From Halopenitus persicus (GTDB lineage Archaea; Halobacteriota; Halobacteria; Halobacteriales; Haloferacaceae), in NCBI RefSeq assembly GCF_002355635.1, contig NZ_AP017558.1, forward strand, positions 2,728,001 through 2,792,000: a DNA stretch of 64,000 nucleotides, read 5' to 3'. The notes under the pieces are model-generated. The model searched no databases and had not been told where the DNA came from. It saw nothing but the letters and a program-made list of their open reading frames with translations. Positions within the stretch are counted from its first letter, which is position 1, and each line of letters begins with the position of its first letter. This document shows, in pieces, positions 43,271-51,493 of the stretch. A program made the position numbers and the translations under genes.

Positions 43271-45424
43271 ATGAAGGTAGGGGCATTCGTCTGTGACTGT
43301 GGCGGTACCTGTGGGCTCGACCTCGAGGAGGTTCGAGAGGGGGTTCGAGACGTCGACGTCGTCGCCTCCTCGGAACTGCTCTGTGAGGGCGGCCTCGATG
43401 GCGTCGAACACGTCATCGACGAGTACGACCTCGACCAGCTCATCGTGACGGCCTCGGACGACCGGTGTCGGCAGACGTTCCGTGAGCTGGTCGATCGAAA
43501 AGGGCTCCACCCGGATGCGACCGAGTTCGTCGACCACCGCGAGGGTGCCGCCTGGGTCCACGAGAGCGGGGCCGCGGCCGACAAGACCGCTCGGCTGCTC
43601 AACGCGACCTATGCGGGCCTCCAGGAGGAGAGCGTCTCCAGAACGGTCTCCCGGGAGGCGGGCGACCGGGTCGTGGTCGTCGGTGACCCGGAGACGGCGG
43701 CCGGGCTCGCCGATTCGGCGGACGTGACGCTCGTCGCCAACGGTCGCGAGTTGCGGACCGTCGACGTCGATCTGGATGACGTCGACGTCGCGCGCGGCGA
43801 GGTCATCGCCGTCGACGGGCGATTCGGCGAGTTCGAACTCACCCTCGCATCGCGGGTCACCGATGCCTGCATCGACTGTCTGGAGTGCGTGCGGGAGGGT
43901 CCCGACGGCGTCACCGCGCGCCCCGTCCAGATCCCGGCCGACGCCCCCGGTGGCGAGTGGACCGACGTGTGTCCCACCGATGCCATCGAGATGGAGGGGA
44001 CGACCCGCCGGATCGCCGCCGACCAGGTCATCCGTCCCGACGCCGACCCTGCTACCCGCGGCGGTCGCGTGGGGTACTACACCGGCCCCGTCGACGCCGC
44101 CACGATCGCGGCCGTCGAATCCCACCTCGGCGGCATCGAGAAACCCGCCTTCCTCGATCTGGAGATGGACGTCTGTGCCGCAGGCGCCTCCTCTCAGGAG
44201 GGCTGTACCGCCTGTACGGACGCGTGTCCGCACGGCGCGGTGGAACGGCCGTCGATCGATTCCGTCGAATTCGACGAGGTGGCCTGTCAGAACTGCGGCG
44301 CCTGCACCTCGGCGTGTCCCACCGGCGCCACCCAGCTTCGGGAGCCCTCGAATCGACGCATCGCCCGTGAAGTCGAAGCCCTTCTGAAGGCGGAAAACGA
44401 CGACGGCGGCTGGCTGTTCAACCGGGGGTCGAACGGCATCGACCAGCCGGTCATCGCCTTCGTCTGCTCGGAGCGAGCCGCCGACCGACTGCGCGAGTAC
44501 GGCCGCCGGGCGGCACTCGAGGCGGACGTCTCCTATCCGCCAGTGCTTCCCGTGGAAGTCAGCTGCACCGACACGGTCGGGGAGGCCCACGTTATGCACG
44601 CGCTGGCCGCCGGCGCCGACGGCGTCGCGATCGTCGGCTGTGGCGGTTCGTGTCTCCACTCCGGCCCGGACCCGAAGGCCGAACTCGTCGAGCGTCTGAA
44701 CCGCGCGACCGCCGACCTCGGCCTCGGCGAGCGCGTCGGCTTCTTTGCACCCGGGGCCGACGATCCCGGCCAGTTCATCGAGGAACTCTCCATGTTCGTC
44801 GTCGAACGCCTGGACGAGTCACCGATTCCCGCCGGCGAACACGAGGCCGAGGGCACCATCGAGGGCGACGTCGACCGTCCGGCGTTTGCCTCCCACGCAT
44901 GGACCCTCGAGTCCGTTCGCGCGCTCCTCGACCACGTCGTCCCCGATCGGGGGGTCATCCGCGGGTTGAAGGACTTCGGCCGGATGGACGTCTCCGACGC
45001 CTGCAACCTCACGCCGACCTGTACGAACCTGTGTCCGACCGACGCCGTCCAGCGGACGAACGACGGCGATCTACTTTTCAACCACGAACGCTGTGTCAAC
45101 TGCGGCGTCTGTGAGGAGGGCTGTCCGGAGACGGCGATCACGATGCGGGACGGTCTCGACCTGTCGCTGCTCCCCGAGAACCGTGCGGGGACCGCCGCCG
45201 ACGGGTCGGCCGAGCTCGGGGCGGCGTGGACGCGCGTCTACGAGGGCGAGATGCAGGAGTGTGTTCGCTGCGGCACTCCCTTCGCCTCCGCAGGGACCGT
45301 CGACACGATCCGCGAGGAGGTCGGCGATGCCGTCGAGGGAATCGCACCGGACTCTCCGCATTCGGTCTTCGAGTACTGCGGCGATTGTCGAACGCACCTG
45401 CTGTTCGAACGGGGTGACCACTGA
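43271..45424 (+). CDS. HdrA-N / ferredoxin / FlpD(MvhD) fusion iron-sulfur protein
   Basis: 717 residues, no signal peptide. N-terminal 1-110 is like the HdrA N-domain (VGAFVCDCGGTCG, ELLCEGG, REGAAWVH) but no FAD-binding GxGxxG domain follows. Next are ferredoxin motifs (CIDCLECV...CPTDAI; CTACTDACPHGA; CQNCGACTSACPTGAT), then an FlpD/MvhD domain (VIAFVCSERAADRL, VEVSCTD, IVGCGGSCLHS), a second ferredoxin pair (CTNLCPTDA; CVNCGVCEEGCPETA) and a C-terminal CVRCGT...CGDCRTH zinc-ribbon. In methanogens FlpD links formate dehydrogenase to heterodisulfide reductase. Position next to FDH implies electron transfer with it, but the FDH is exported while this is cytoplasmic. Confidence 0.85.
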   Translation: MKVGAFVCDCGGTCGLDLEEVREGVRDVDVVASSELLCEGGLDGVEHVIDEYDLDQLIVTASDDRCRQTFRELVDRKGLHPDATEFVDHREGAAWVHESGAAADKTARLLNATYAGLQEESVSRTVSREAGDRVVVVGDPETAAGLADSADVTLVANGRELRTVDVDLDDVDVARGEVIAVDGRFGEFELTLASRVTDACIDCLECVREGPDGVTARPVQIPADAPGGEWTDVCPTDAIEMEGTTRRIAADQVIRPDADPATRGGRVGYYTGPVDAATIAAVESHLGGIEKPAFLDLEMDVCAAGASSQEGCTACTDACPHGAVERPSIDSVEFDEVACQNCGACTSACPTGATQLREPSNRRIAREVEALLKAENDDGGWLFNRGSNGIDQPVIAFVCSERAADRLREYGRRAALEADVSYPPVLPVEVSCTDTVGEAHVMHALAAGADGVAIVGCGGSCLHSGPDPKAELVERLNRATADLGLGERVGFFAPGADDPGQFIEELSMFVVERLDESPIPAGEHEAEGTIEGDVDRPAFASHAWTLESVRALLDHVVPDRGVIRGLKDFGRMDVSDACNLTPTCTNLCPTDAVQRTNDGDLLFNHERCVNCGVCEEGCPETAITMRDGLDLSLLPENRAGTAADGSAELGAAWTRVYEGEMQECVRCGTPFASAGTVDTIREEVGDAVEGIAPDSPHSVFEYCGDCRTHLLFERGDH

Positions 45425-46071
45425 TGGACGACGCCCGGATCTACGAGGCGCGGCTGGAAGTGATCGACTTCCTCATCGAGGTGTTTTACGACGCACCCGG
45501 CGAGGAGTTCCTCGGGCGGCTGTTCTCCGATGCGGTGACCGTTCCGGACGGCGAGATCAACGAACCGATGGACCGCGGCTTTCGGCGGCTCGAGGCGTTC
45601 ATCGAGGCCAACCGATCGCGGTCGGTCGAGGACGTCGCCGACGACCTCCGGACGGAGTACACCCGGCTATTCGTGGGACCGCGACCGCCGGCACTTCCCC
45701 ACGAGACCTACTACCGCGAGGACACCGAGTTCATCGGAGAGGGACTCGCGGAGCTGGAGGCGGACTACTCGGCGGCCGGCTGGACGCCCCACGAGGACTA
45801 CCCCGAGGAGAACGACCATCTCGCCGTCGAACTCGCGTTCCTCCGGGATCTCGTCGATCGCCAGCGCCGCGGGGAGGAGGCGGCGTTCAACTACGAGCGG
45901 GTGTTCCTCGACGAACACGTCGGACGATGGCACGAGGCGTTCCTCGAAACGGTTCGATCGGAGTTCGACGGGACCGACGCCGAGACGAGCCTCCTTCTCG
46001 CCGCGGCGGAGGTGTTCGTCGGCCTCATCGAGTTCGAGGACGAACTCGTCGCGCAGCAGGTGCCTAGTTAG
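45424..46071 (+). CDS. TorD/DmsD-family chaperone for the molybdoenzyme
   Basis: 215 residues, all helical and acidic. The TorD-type features are EARLEVIDFLIEVFYDAPGEEFLGRLF, YTRLFVGPRPPALPHETYYRED and EENDHLAVELAFLRDL. Such proteins bind the Tat signal of a molybdoenzyme and hold it until the cofactor is inserted, here presumably FdhA. Its ATG overlaps the preceding stop by one base. Confidence 0.87.
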   Translation: MDDARIYEARLEVIDFLIEVFYDAPGEEFLGRLFSDAVTVPDGEINEPMDRGFRRLEAFIEANRSRSVEDVADDLRTEYTRLFVGPRPPALPHETYYREDTEFIGEGLAELEADYSAAGWTPHEDYPEENDHLAVELAFLRDLVDRQRRGEEAAFNYERVFLDEHVGRWHEAFLETVRSEFDGTDAETSLLLAAAEVFVGLIEFEDELVAQQVPS

Positions 46072-46288
46072 CAGCCATGGAGACGACGACGAACCCCGAA
46101 AGCAACGCGAGGACGCCGAGTGCGGCCGCCACCGGCGCTCCCACGTCGATGGTTCGCTCCATCAGGAAGTAACTGCGCCAGATCCCGCGCCATTCGGCGA
46201 ACAGCGAGACGACCCCGATTCCGACGACCACCGCGATCAGGGATCCGACGGTCGACACCAGCGCCGCGGTTCCGAGGTGGTCATCCAT
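46064..46288 (-). CDS. Small membrane protein C of a three-gene cluster (74 residues)
   Basis: Two helices (about 6-32 and 52-74) separated by FAEWRGIWRSYFLMERTIDVGAP. Start MDDHLG chosen from the 8-base overlap with the 90-residue gene upstream. Overlaps the end of the TorD-like gene tail to tail. Unknown family. Confidence 0.65.
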   Translation of the reverse strand: MDDHLGTAALVSTVGSLIAVVVGIGVVSLFAEWRGIWRSYFLMERTIDVGAPVAAALGVLALLSGFVVVSMAAN

Positions 46289-46553
46289 CGTACCACCGGC
46301 CAACGACGAGGATCCCGAAAAGCGGTGCCAGAAGGGCGAGCAAGTATCGTACCACCGTCGACATATACCGAATCGTCGATTCGAGGTGGATGGACCAGTG
46401 CCACGTTCCTTTCAGTCCAGCGATGACCGCGACGGTACCCACGAGGAGAAGCGACAGGCCGATCAGTCCGGTGACTACGTAGACCGCCACGCGGACGTAG
46501 CCGAGCGCTCGGTTCAGGTCGGAATCGGTCGACGTCTTCGTTTCGACGGCCAT
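46281..46553 (-). CDS. Small membrane protein B of a three-gene cluster (90 residues)
   Basis: Two long helices (about 22-46 and 65-85) with a conserved-looking loop GLKGTWHWSIHLESTIRYMS. Composition and overlaps with its neighbours indicate a real gene. Unknown; may be an anchor subunit of a membrane complex. Confidence 0.68.
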   Translation of the reverse strand: MAVETKTSTDSDLNRALGYVRVAVYVVTGLIGLSLLLVGTVAVIAGLKGTWHWSIHLESTIRYMSTVVRYLLALLAPLFGILVVGRWYDG

Positions 46554-46556
46554 AGT

Positions 46557-46685
46557 TCAGGACCAGTGTTGTCTGTACGCGTCGTACGTGACGATGACGA
46601 GGGCGACGAATCCGAGACCGAGAACGACCAGCGATGTCAGCGACGGTTGGGAGGTAGACCCAAGGTGTGCGATACCACTAACCAT
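46557..46685 (-). CDS. Small membrane protein A of a three-gene cluster (42 residues)
   Basis: A single helix (SLVVLGLGFVALVIVTY) followed by a polar DAYRQHWS end; starts MVSGIAHLG. Three bases separate its stop from the next gene's start. A TTTAGA on the minus strand about 25 bases upstream suggests a leaderless transcript. First gene of the trio, divergent from the DyP-like gene. Confidence 0.6.
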   Translation of the reverse strand: MVSGIAHLGSTSQPSLTSLVVLGLGFVALVIVTYDAYRQHWS

Positions 46686-46820
46686 AGTTCTAGTTACGAG
46701 TCGTCGTTCTAAACCGTTATGGAACCTCACAACATACCGTCAGATCCCTCCGGAGGCCGGTTCAATTTCCCGTTCAGAACCCTGAGAAACGTTTTTTGGC
46801 GTCCGGACCTATCGTTGACT

Positions 46821-48062
46821 ATGACCTCGCGACGCGGGCTACTCGGGCGGCTAACCGCCGTCGCACTCGCGGCGATACCGGGGTGTTCCACGCCGCTTTC
46901 CCAGCAGCGGGAAAACGCGGTGTCGCTCCCGCCGAACCCCTACGAGGTCCCCGATCGGCAGCACGCCTGGGACGTCGTCCTTCCCACGGACGCCCACGGC
47001 AACCGACGAGTCCCACGTCACCATCGCGTCCTCCTGCTGAATCTGGACGTCGACCCGTCAACCGACGCCGCCGACACCGTCGAGACGGCAATGCGCGAAC
47101 TGGAGGCCACCTACGAGTGGTCCGCCGATGGACTCCTGCATATGCTGGCGTGGGGAACCCGCTACTTCGAACGGATCGGGGAGCTTGCGGCCTCGCCGAT
47201 TCGGCATCCAGAGGTGCTGTCGCGGACGGACGACCCCGATCTCCTGTCGTATGACGCCGCGCTCGTGCTCGCCTCCGACGTTCGCTCCCATCTCCACAGT
47301 ACCGAGACGGCGATGTTCTCGGAGTCCGATCCTCTCGAGGGTCGAGAGGTCGAGGCGCGTCTGGGCGAGGTGTTCTCGGTCGCCGTTCGTCGGACGGGAT
47401 TCCACGGCGAGGGCCTCCCCGCCGAACACGCGGGCGTCGAAAGCGTACCCGACGACGTTCCCCGCGATGCGCCGATGTTCACCGGCTTTTCGTCGATGCG
47501 TCGAGGGACGCAACCGAGCGAGGACCGCGTCACCATCGATGGCGACCGTTTCGAGGACGGCCGGTTCGAGGGCGGAACGACGATGCACCTCTCACACCTC
47601 ACGGAGTCGCTCGACGGCTGGTGGAACATGGACGAGAGCGAGCGAGTCGACCGAATGTTCTCACCGCAGTTCTCTCCGGCGGACGTCGAGTCGTTCACCG
47701 ACGACGTGCCGTTTCACGACCGAGCCTTCGACAACGCCGAGGAGTTCGGCGTGGTCGGTCATCACGAGAAGGTCGCGCGAGCACGCGACGACGGGGAACC
47801 GGTCATCCTGAGACGGGACTTCAACACGACCGATGGCAACAGGGCAGGGGTTCACTTCCTGTCGCTACAGGCGTCGCTCGACGATTTCGTGGCGACGCGG
47901 AAAGCGATGAACGGATGGTTCCTCCGGAACGAACACGATCTGGTGACCGACAGGAAGAACAACGGCCTGTTGAACGTCATCGAGGTGGAATCACGGGCGA
48001 ACTTCTACGTGCCTCCGCGCCACAGGCGTGCGTTTCCGGGGTTCTCGCCGTCGACCGGCTAG
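46821..48062 (+). CDS. DyP-like peroxidase-family lipoprotein
   Basis: 413 residues. The N-terminal MTSRRGLLGRLTAVALAAIPGC combines a twin-arginine motif and lipobox Cys, so it is exported and membrane-anchored. The C-terminal half (HHEKVARARDDGEPVILRRDF...GVHFLSLQASLDDFVATRKAMNG) resembles the heme-binding part of DyP-type peroxidases, and LLLNLDVDPS matches the N-terminal ferredoxin-like half. The GxxDG motif is not clear, so peroxidase activity is uncertain. The start is placed about 27 bases after a TTTTTT TATA-like run. Confidence 0.72.
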   Translation: MTSRRGLLGRLTAVALAAIPGCSTPLSQQRENAVSLPPNPYEVPDRQHAWDVVLPTDAHGNRRVPRHHRVLLLNLDVDPSTDAADTVETAMRELEATYEWSADGLLHMLAWGTRYFERIGELAASPIRHPEVLSRTDDPDLLSYDAALVLASDVRSHLHSTETAMFSESDPLEGREVEARLGEVFSVAVRRTGFHGEGLPAEHAGVESVPDDVPRDAPMFTGFSSMRRGTQPSEDRVTIDGDRFEDGRFEGGTTMHLSHLTESLDGWWNMDESERVDRMFSPQFSPADVESFTDDVPFHDRAFDNAEEFGVVGHHEKVARARDDGEPVILRRDFNTTDGNRAGVHFLSLQASLDDFVATRKAMNGWFLRNEHDLVTDRKNNGLLNVIEVESRANFYVPPRHRRAFPGFSPSTG

Positions 48063-48196
48063 TCGGTAAGGGAGACGTCGCCGTCGACCTCGCCGGTGTG
48101 GAGTTCGTTCGGCCAAATGCCGTGGTCCCATACCTCGAACCCGTTGAACGTCTCGGTCGCACCTTTCGGACGCCATTCGCCGTCCTTGTGTGACAT
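48059..48196 (-). CDS. 45-residue small protein, convergent with the DyP-like gene
   Basis: Sequence begins MSHKDGEWRPKGATETFNGF and ends EVDGDVSLTD, with WDHGIWPNELH between. Acidic with well-distributed hydrophobics, unlike random frames. A minus-strand CTTAATACC box lies 22-30 bases before the start (leaderless). Its stop overlaps that of the DyP-like gene by three bases. Unknown function; Trp/His content is high. Confidence 0.65.
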   Translation of the reverse strand: MSHKDGEWRPKGATETFNGFEVWDHGIWPNELHTGEVDGDVSLTD

Positions 48197-48276
48197 ACTC
48201 CATCATACCAGGGGCGAGGTATTAAGAGTTGTGTGGGTCCCTCGGATGCCCCCTTGTCGGCGAGAAGGTCCGTTCA

Positions 48277-48609
48277 TCAGGTCGGCGGCGCGTTCGAGGG
48301 TCGCTCCTCGTCGTCGAGGAACACGCGCGCGAACAGGTCGACGTGGAGTGCGAGCACGTCCGACTCGTCGATCCCCGTCGAGGCCGCCTGTCGTTCGAGG
48401 AAGGTCGCTAACGCGTCGGTCGGCTCGTGGTGGACGGTCCGGCCGTCGACCTCGAAGTCGACCTCGTGGGCGCCGGAGACGAGGTGTTCGACCTCCAGCA
48501 GTGCCTGTTCGACCTTGGTCTCGATCGCCTCGTCCCGTTCCTCCAGTCGGGCCTCGCCCCACTCCTCGGCGGCCGCGACCAGGCGATCGCTGGCCTCGAA
48601 GGAGATCAC
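48277..48609 (-). CDS. Conserved small haloarchaeal protein (110 residues)
   Basis: Soluble, acidic, mostly helical (RLVAAAEEWGEARLEERDEAIETKVEQALLEVEHLV), with a VDGRTVHHEPTDALATFLERQA segment. Starts at GTG overlapping the stop of the zinc-ribbon gene (GTGA). Last of three coupled genes. Unknown function. Confidence 0.7.
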   Translation of the reverse strand: MISFEASDRLVAAAEEWGEARLEERDEAIETKVEQALLEVEHLVSGAHEVDFEVDGRTVHHEPTDALATFLERQAASTGIDESDVLALHVDLFARVFLDDEERPSNAPPT

Positions 48610-48752
48610 AACGACGTCCCCTCCTCGGCCTCGAAGGCGGTCTCCCAGACGGTCTCCTCCTCACAGACCGGACACCGTTGGCGGAGGGCCGACCGCTCCA
48701 TCCGCGTGAAGTTGCCCATCTGTCCGCAGTCGGTACATTCGAAGTACGTCAT
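48606..48752 (-). CDS. 48-residue zinc-ribbon protein
   Basis: MTYFECTDCGQMGNFTRMER followed by CPVCEEETVW: two CxxC knuckles 17 residues apart, a typical zinc ribbon. It overlaps its neighbours on both sides (4 bases), so the three small genes are one operon. Possibly RNA- or protein-binding. Confidence 0.7.
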   Translation of the reverse strand: MTYFECTDCGQMGNFTRMERSALRQRCPVCEEETVWETAFEAEEGTSL

Positions 48753-49003
48753 GTGGGCGGCCAACTCTCGGGCGCCGGCTCTTCTTCACCCAGTTCGCCG
48801 AACAGAGCGACCAGCAGCACGATGAGCGCCCCGAGCACGATGAGCCCGACGACGCCGCTGATGGCCGACCGGCCGACGTAGTCCATCGCCGTCCACTCCA
48901 TCAGCTCGAGCACGTCGAACCAGACGACGACCGTCCAGATGGCAACCGCGAGGGCGCCGATCGTTATCCACCGTGTCTGCCGGAGCGCGGTTCTGAGTCC
49001 CAT
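48749..49003 (-). CDS. Small two-helix membrane protein (84 residues)
   Basis: Starts MGLRTALRQTRW; helices at about 13-36 and 46-70, then an acidic end LGEEEPAPESWPPT. First gene of the three-gene unit. The longer upstream reading is basic and lies in the gap, so this start is preferred. Unknown function. Confidence 0.68.
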   Translation of the reverse strand: MGLRTALRQTRWITIGALAVAIWTVVVWFDVLELMEWTAMDYVGRSAISGVVGLIVLGALIVLLVALFGELGEEEPAPESWPPT

Positions 49004-49171
49004 GTTACCTTCCCACATTAACGTGGGGCGGGGAGGGTGAAAAATGTATTCCACGTCTCGATATCGGCTCTCCGGGAGTCCTCGACCCAACCAGCGGCGC
49101 GTATCGTCGATCGAACCCCTCACGAACACCCAACAGGCCCCCGACAGGTGGCCCGACGGATCCCCCGACGG

Positions 49172-50077
49172 TCACACGGAGAGCACCGACTCCGCGTCCT
49201 CACGCACCAACCGGTCGCGAACGCGATCGATCGCCGTCGACGCCTCGGCCGCGTTGGCCATCAGCACGGTCTCGCTCGGGAAGAGATGTTCCCCGAGGAC
49301 GAGCCCGTGTTCGCGGGCCGTCGATCCAGTGACGGTCAGGTAGACGCCGATGCCGGTGTCCGCGATCGCTGCCTCCTCCTCGTCGGCGTTCCGGGAGGGA
49401 TACGTAAAGGAGACGTTCTCGGTCACGTCGGTGCCGAGCACGGCGGTCACCAACCGCTCGTACCGCGGCGAGATGCAGAGGTCGCCCTCGTAGTCGTCGA
49501 CGAACGACCGGTCGAGATCGGCGCCGGCAGGCAGGATCTCCGGCGTCGCCATCAGCGTGTGATACACGGTGTCTCCGAGTCCGGTCACGACGCGCACGTC
49601 CGACTCCTGGGGATCGATCCGCGTGTTGACGTCGTCGAGCCCGGCCACGCCGGACGGGCGCAGATCGACGACCTCCTCCAAGACGAGATCGGCCGAGTCG
49701 AACCCGAGGGCGAACTCGTGGGTTCGGAGCGCGCGGAAGGGCTCCTCGCGGCCGACCAGATGCACCGGCACGTCGCCGACGTCGATCAGAACCGAGTCGA
49801 AGACGATCCGGCGCGGCATTCCGTCGCGGTCGTCCCGGAGCAGGGTATACTCGGGCGCGTACGGTTCCGCCGGCGAGGAGTAGTCCGCGAGCCGTTCGTA
49901 GGGGCCGTGGGCGGCCTCGAGATCGCCTTTCGTGACGGCCTTCTCGTATCGGAGGGTCGAACTGACGTCGTCGGCGAGCGACTCGGCGTCCGTCCCCGCC
50001 ACGCTCGCGAAGCGTTCCAACACGGCCTCGAGCGGGCGTCCCTTCCGGGGGACGGCGATCGGTACCGGCGTGGTCAT
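49172..50077 (-). CDS. Possible HisG-like (ATP phosphoribosyltransferase-related) protein
   Basis: 301 residues. The opening VPIAVPRKGRPLEAVLERFASVAG recalls the start of HisG (IAVPNKGRL), and the size matches long-form HisG. Other HisG blocks are not obvious, and no his genes are near, so it is more likely a paralogue with another role. A separate gene for coiled-coil protein lies upstream on the same strand. Confidence 0.55.
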   Translation of the reverse strand: MTTPVPIAVPRKGRPLEAVLERFASVAGTDAESLADDVSSTLRYEKAVTKGDLEAAHGPYERLADYSSPAEPYAPEYTLLRDDRDGMPRRIVFDSVLIDVGDVPVHLVGREEPFRALRTHEFALGFDSADLVLEEVVDLRPSGVAGLDDVNTRIDPQESDVRVVTGLGDTVYHTLMATPEILPAGADLDRSFVDDYEGDLCISPRYERLVTAVLGTDVTENVSFTYPSRNADEEEAAIADTGIGVYLTVTGSTAREHGLVLGEHLFPSETVLMANAAEASTAIDRVRDRLVREDAESVLSV

Positions 50078-50201
50078 CGGCGGTACTCCGCGCCGGAGGC
50101 TCAAACGGGTTGCGGAACGATCCGGACCGGGGCGGGACCGGCTCCGAGGTCGTAACGCACGTCGATCCGGACGCCCTCGGCGGGCGACCGACGACCCGGG
50201 T

Positions 50202-51446
50202 TCAGGTACCGAACGCGTCGCTGAGTCGGTCGCGGAACGCCTCGAGTTCGGCGAGTTCCTCGTCGATCCGGTCGATCTCCGACTCGAGCGACGCGACGTC
50301 GTCGTCGACCGCCCCGACGGTCGACTCGAGGTCGCTGACGGTCGCGTCGAGTCGTTCCACGTCCGACTCGACGGCCTCGACGTCGGCGACACGGTCTTCG
50401 AGAATCTCGAGCTCGGCGAGCGCGTCGTCGAGCGTCGATTCGACCGTCTCGACGTTCTCACGGACTGTCCGGCGTTCGTCGGCGGCAGCCTCGAGCCGAG
50501 ATTCGGCGTCCGCAAGCGCGTCGGCGACCGCCTCGGTCCGTTCGCGGGTCTCCTCGAGGGCCTCCGTGGCGGTCCCCTCCTCGTCGATGAACTCCTCGAG
50601 CGCGTCGGCGTAGGCCGCGAGGTCCTCCATCCGCGATTGGAGTCGGCTGATCCGCACGTCGACGCTTCGCGGAGTCCCCAGGTCGAGCTCCTCACGAAGG
50701 AGTTCGAGGTCCGCCTCCGGGACGTCGCCGGAGCGTATCTCCGACGCGAGCACCGACGCGACCGGGACGGAGCCCGCCTCGCTTGGCACCGTCGCCGCGT
50801 CCGTTCCGGCGTTCTCGTCGGCGTCGGCGTCGGCTTCGGGGTCCGGGTCCGCGACGGTCACCGCAGGCGTCGTCTCCCCGTCCGTCGACCGGGGCGTCGG
50901 GCGGGTCTCCGCGGTCTCACCGTCGGCGGCGGACTGGGCCTTCGCCTCGGTCCTCCTCGCGTCCGTCGGTTCGGCGTCCGTCGGTTCGGCGTCATCGTCC
51001 ATTCCGGACAGGGAGTCCCGATCGCCGGCCACGACCTCCCGGACTACGTTGCTCCCGTCGGCGCCGAGCACGTCCTCGATCGTCTCGCCCTCCGGGACGT
51101 GCTCGACCGTCGGCGGGGAGAGGAAGGCGTCGGGGTCGATCTCGTCACCGCGGATCCCGAAGACGGTGCGGACGGTTGCGCCGGGGTCGAGCTGGCGTTC
51201 GAACTCGACGCGGTGGTCGCTGTAGGCGGTCCAGTGTTCGCTGCCGAACTCCGGGTGGAAGCCGACCCGCTCCATCGGGAAGTCCTCCGGGATCGTGTCG
51301 GTCAGGCGGACGCGAACCGGCTCCGAGCGGCTCGACTCGATCCGGAAGGTGACCGCGGGGACGGGGAACTCGTCGGTCGCGAACGACTTCTCGACGGTTA
51401 TCCCGTCGGATTCCACGACGCGTTCGGACCGTTGCGGATCGCTCAT
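50202..51446 (-). CDS. Coiled-coil protein with N-terminal beta domain
   Basis: 414 residues. Residues 1-150 form a beta-rich domain (ERVVESDGITVEKSFATDEFPVPAVTFRIESSRSEPVRVRL), 150-250 a disordered acidic linker with a TDAEP duplication, and 260-410 a long coiled coil (heptads such as VESTLDDALAELEILEDRVADVEAVESDVERLD). No membrane segment. Unknown; a structural or scaffold role is inference. Confidence 0.75.
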   Translation of the reverse strand: MSDPQRSERVVESDGITVEKSFATDEFPVPAVTFRIESSRSEPVRVRLTDTIPEDFPMERVGFHPEFGSEHWTAYSDHRVEFERQLDPGATVRTVFGIRGDEIDPDAFLSPPTVEHVPEGETIEDVLGADGSNVVREVVAGDRDSLSGMDDDAEPTDAEPTDARRTEAKAQSAADGETAETRPTPRSTDGETTPAVTVADPDPEADADADENAGTDAATVPSEAGSVPVASVLASEIRSGDVPEADLELLREELDLGTPRSVDVRISRLQSRMEDLAAYADALEEFIDEEGTATEALEETRERTEAVADALADAESRLEAAADERRTVRENVETVESTLDDALAELEILEDRVADVEAVESDVERLDATVSDLESTVGAVDDDVASLESEIDRIDEELAELEAFRDRLSDAFGT

Positions 51447-51493
51447 AGGCAAGGGGTTCGTTACCAGCCTCTTAAATCGAACGGGGGATCTGA

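Noticed and set aside
46719-46820. A longer N-terminus for the DyP-like protein
   Set aside because: The twin-arginine/lipobox signal begins at 46821 and the upstream residues look like promoter DNA read as protein.
48203-48664. A 153-codon minus-strand Arg-rich frame
   Set aside because: It overlaps two small acidic coupled genes in another frame and has no features of its own.
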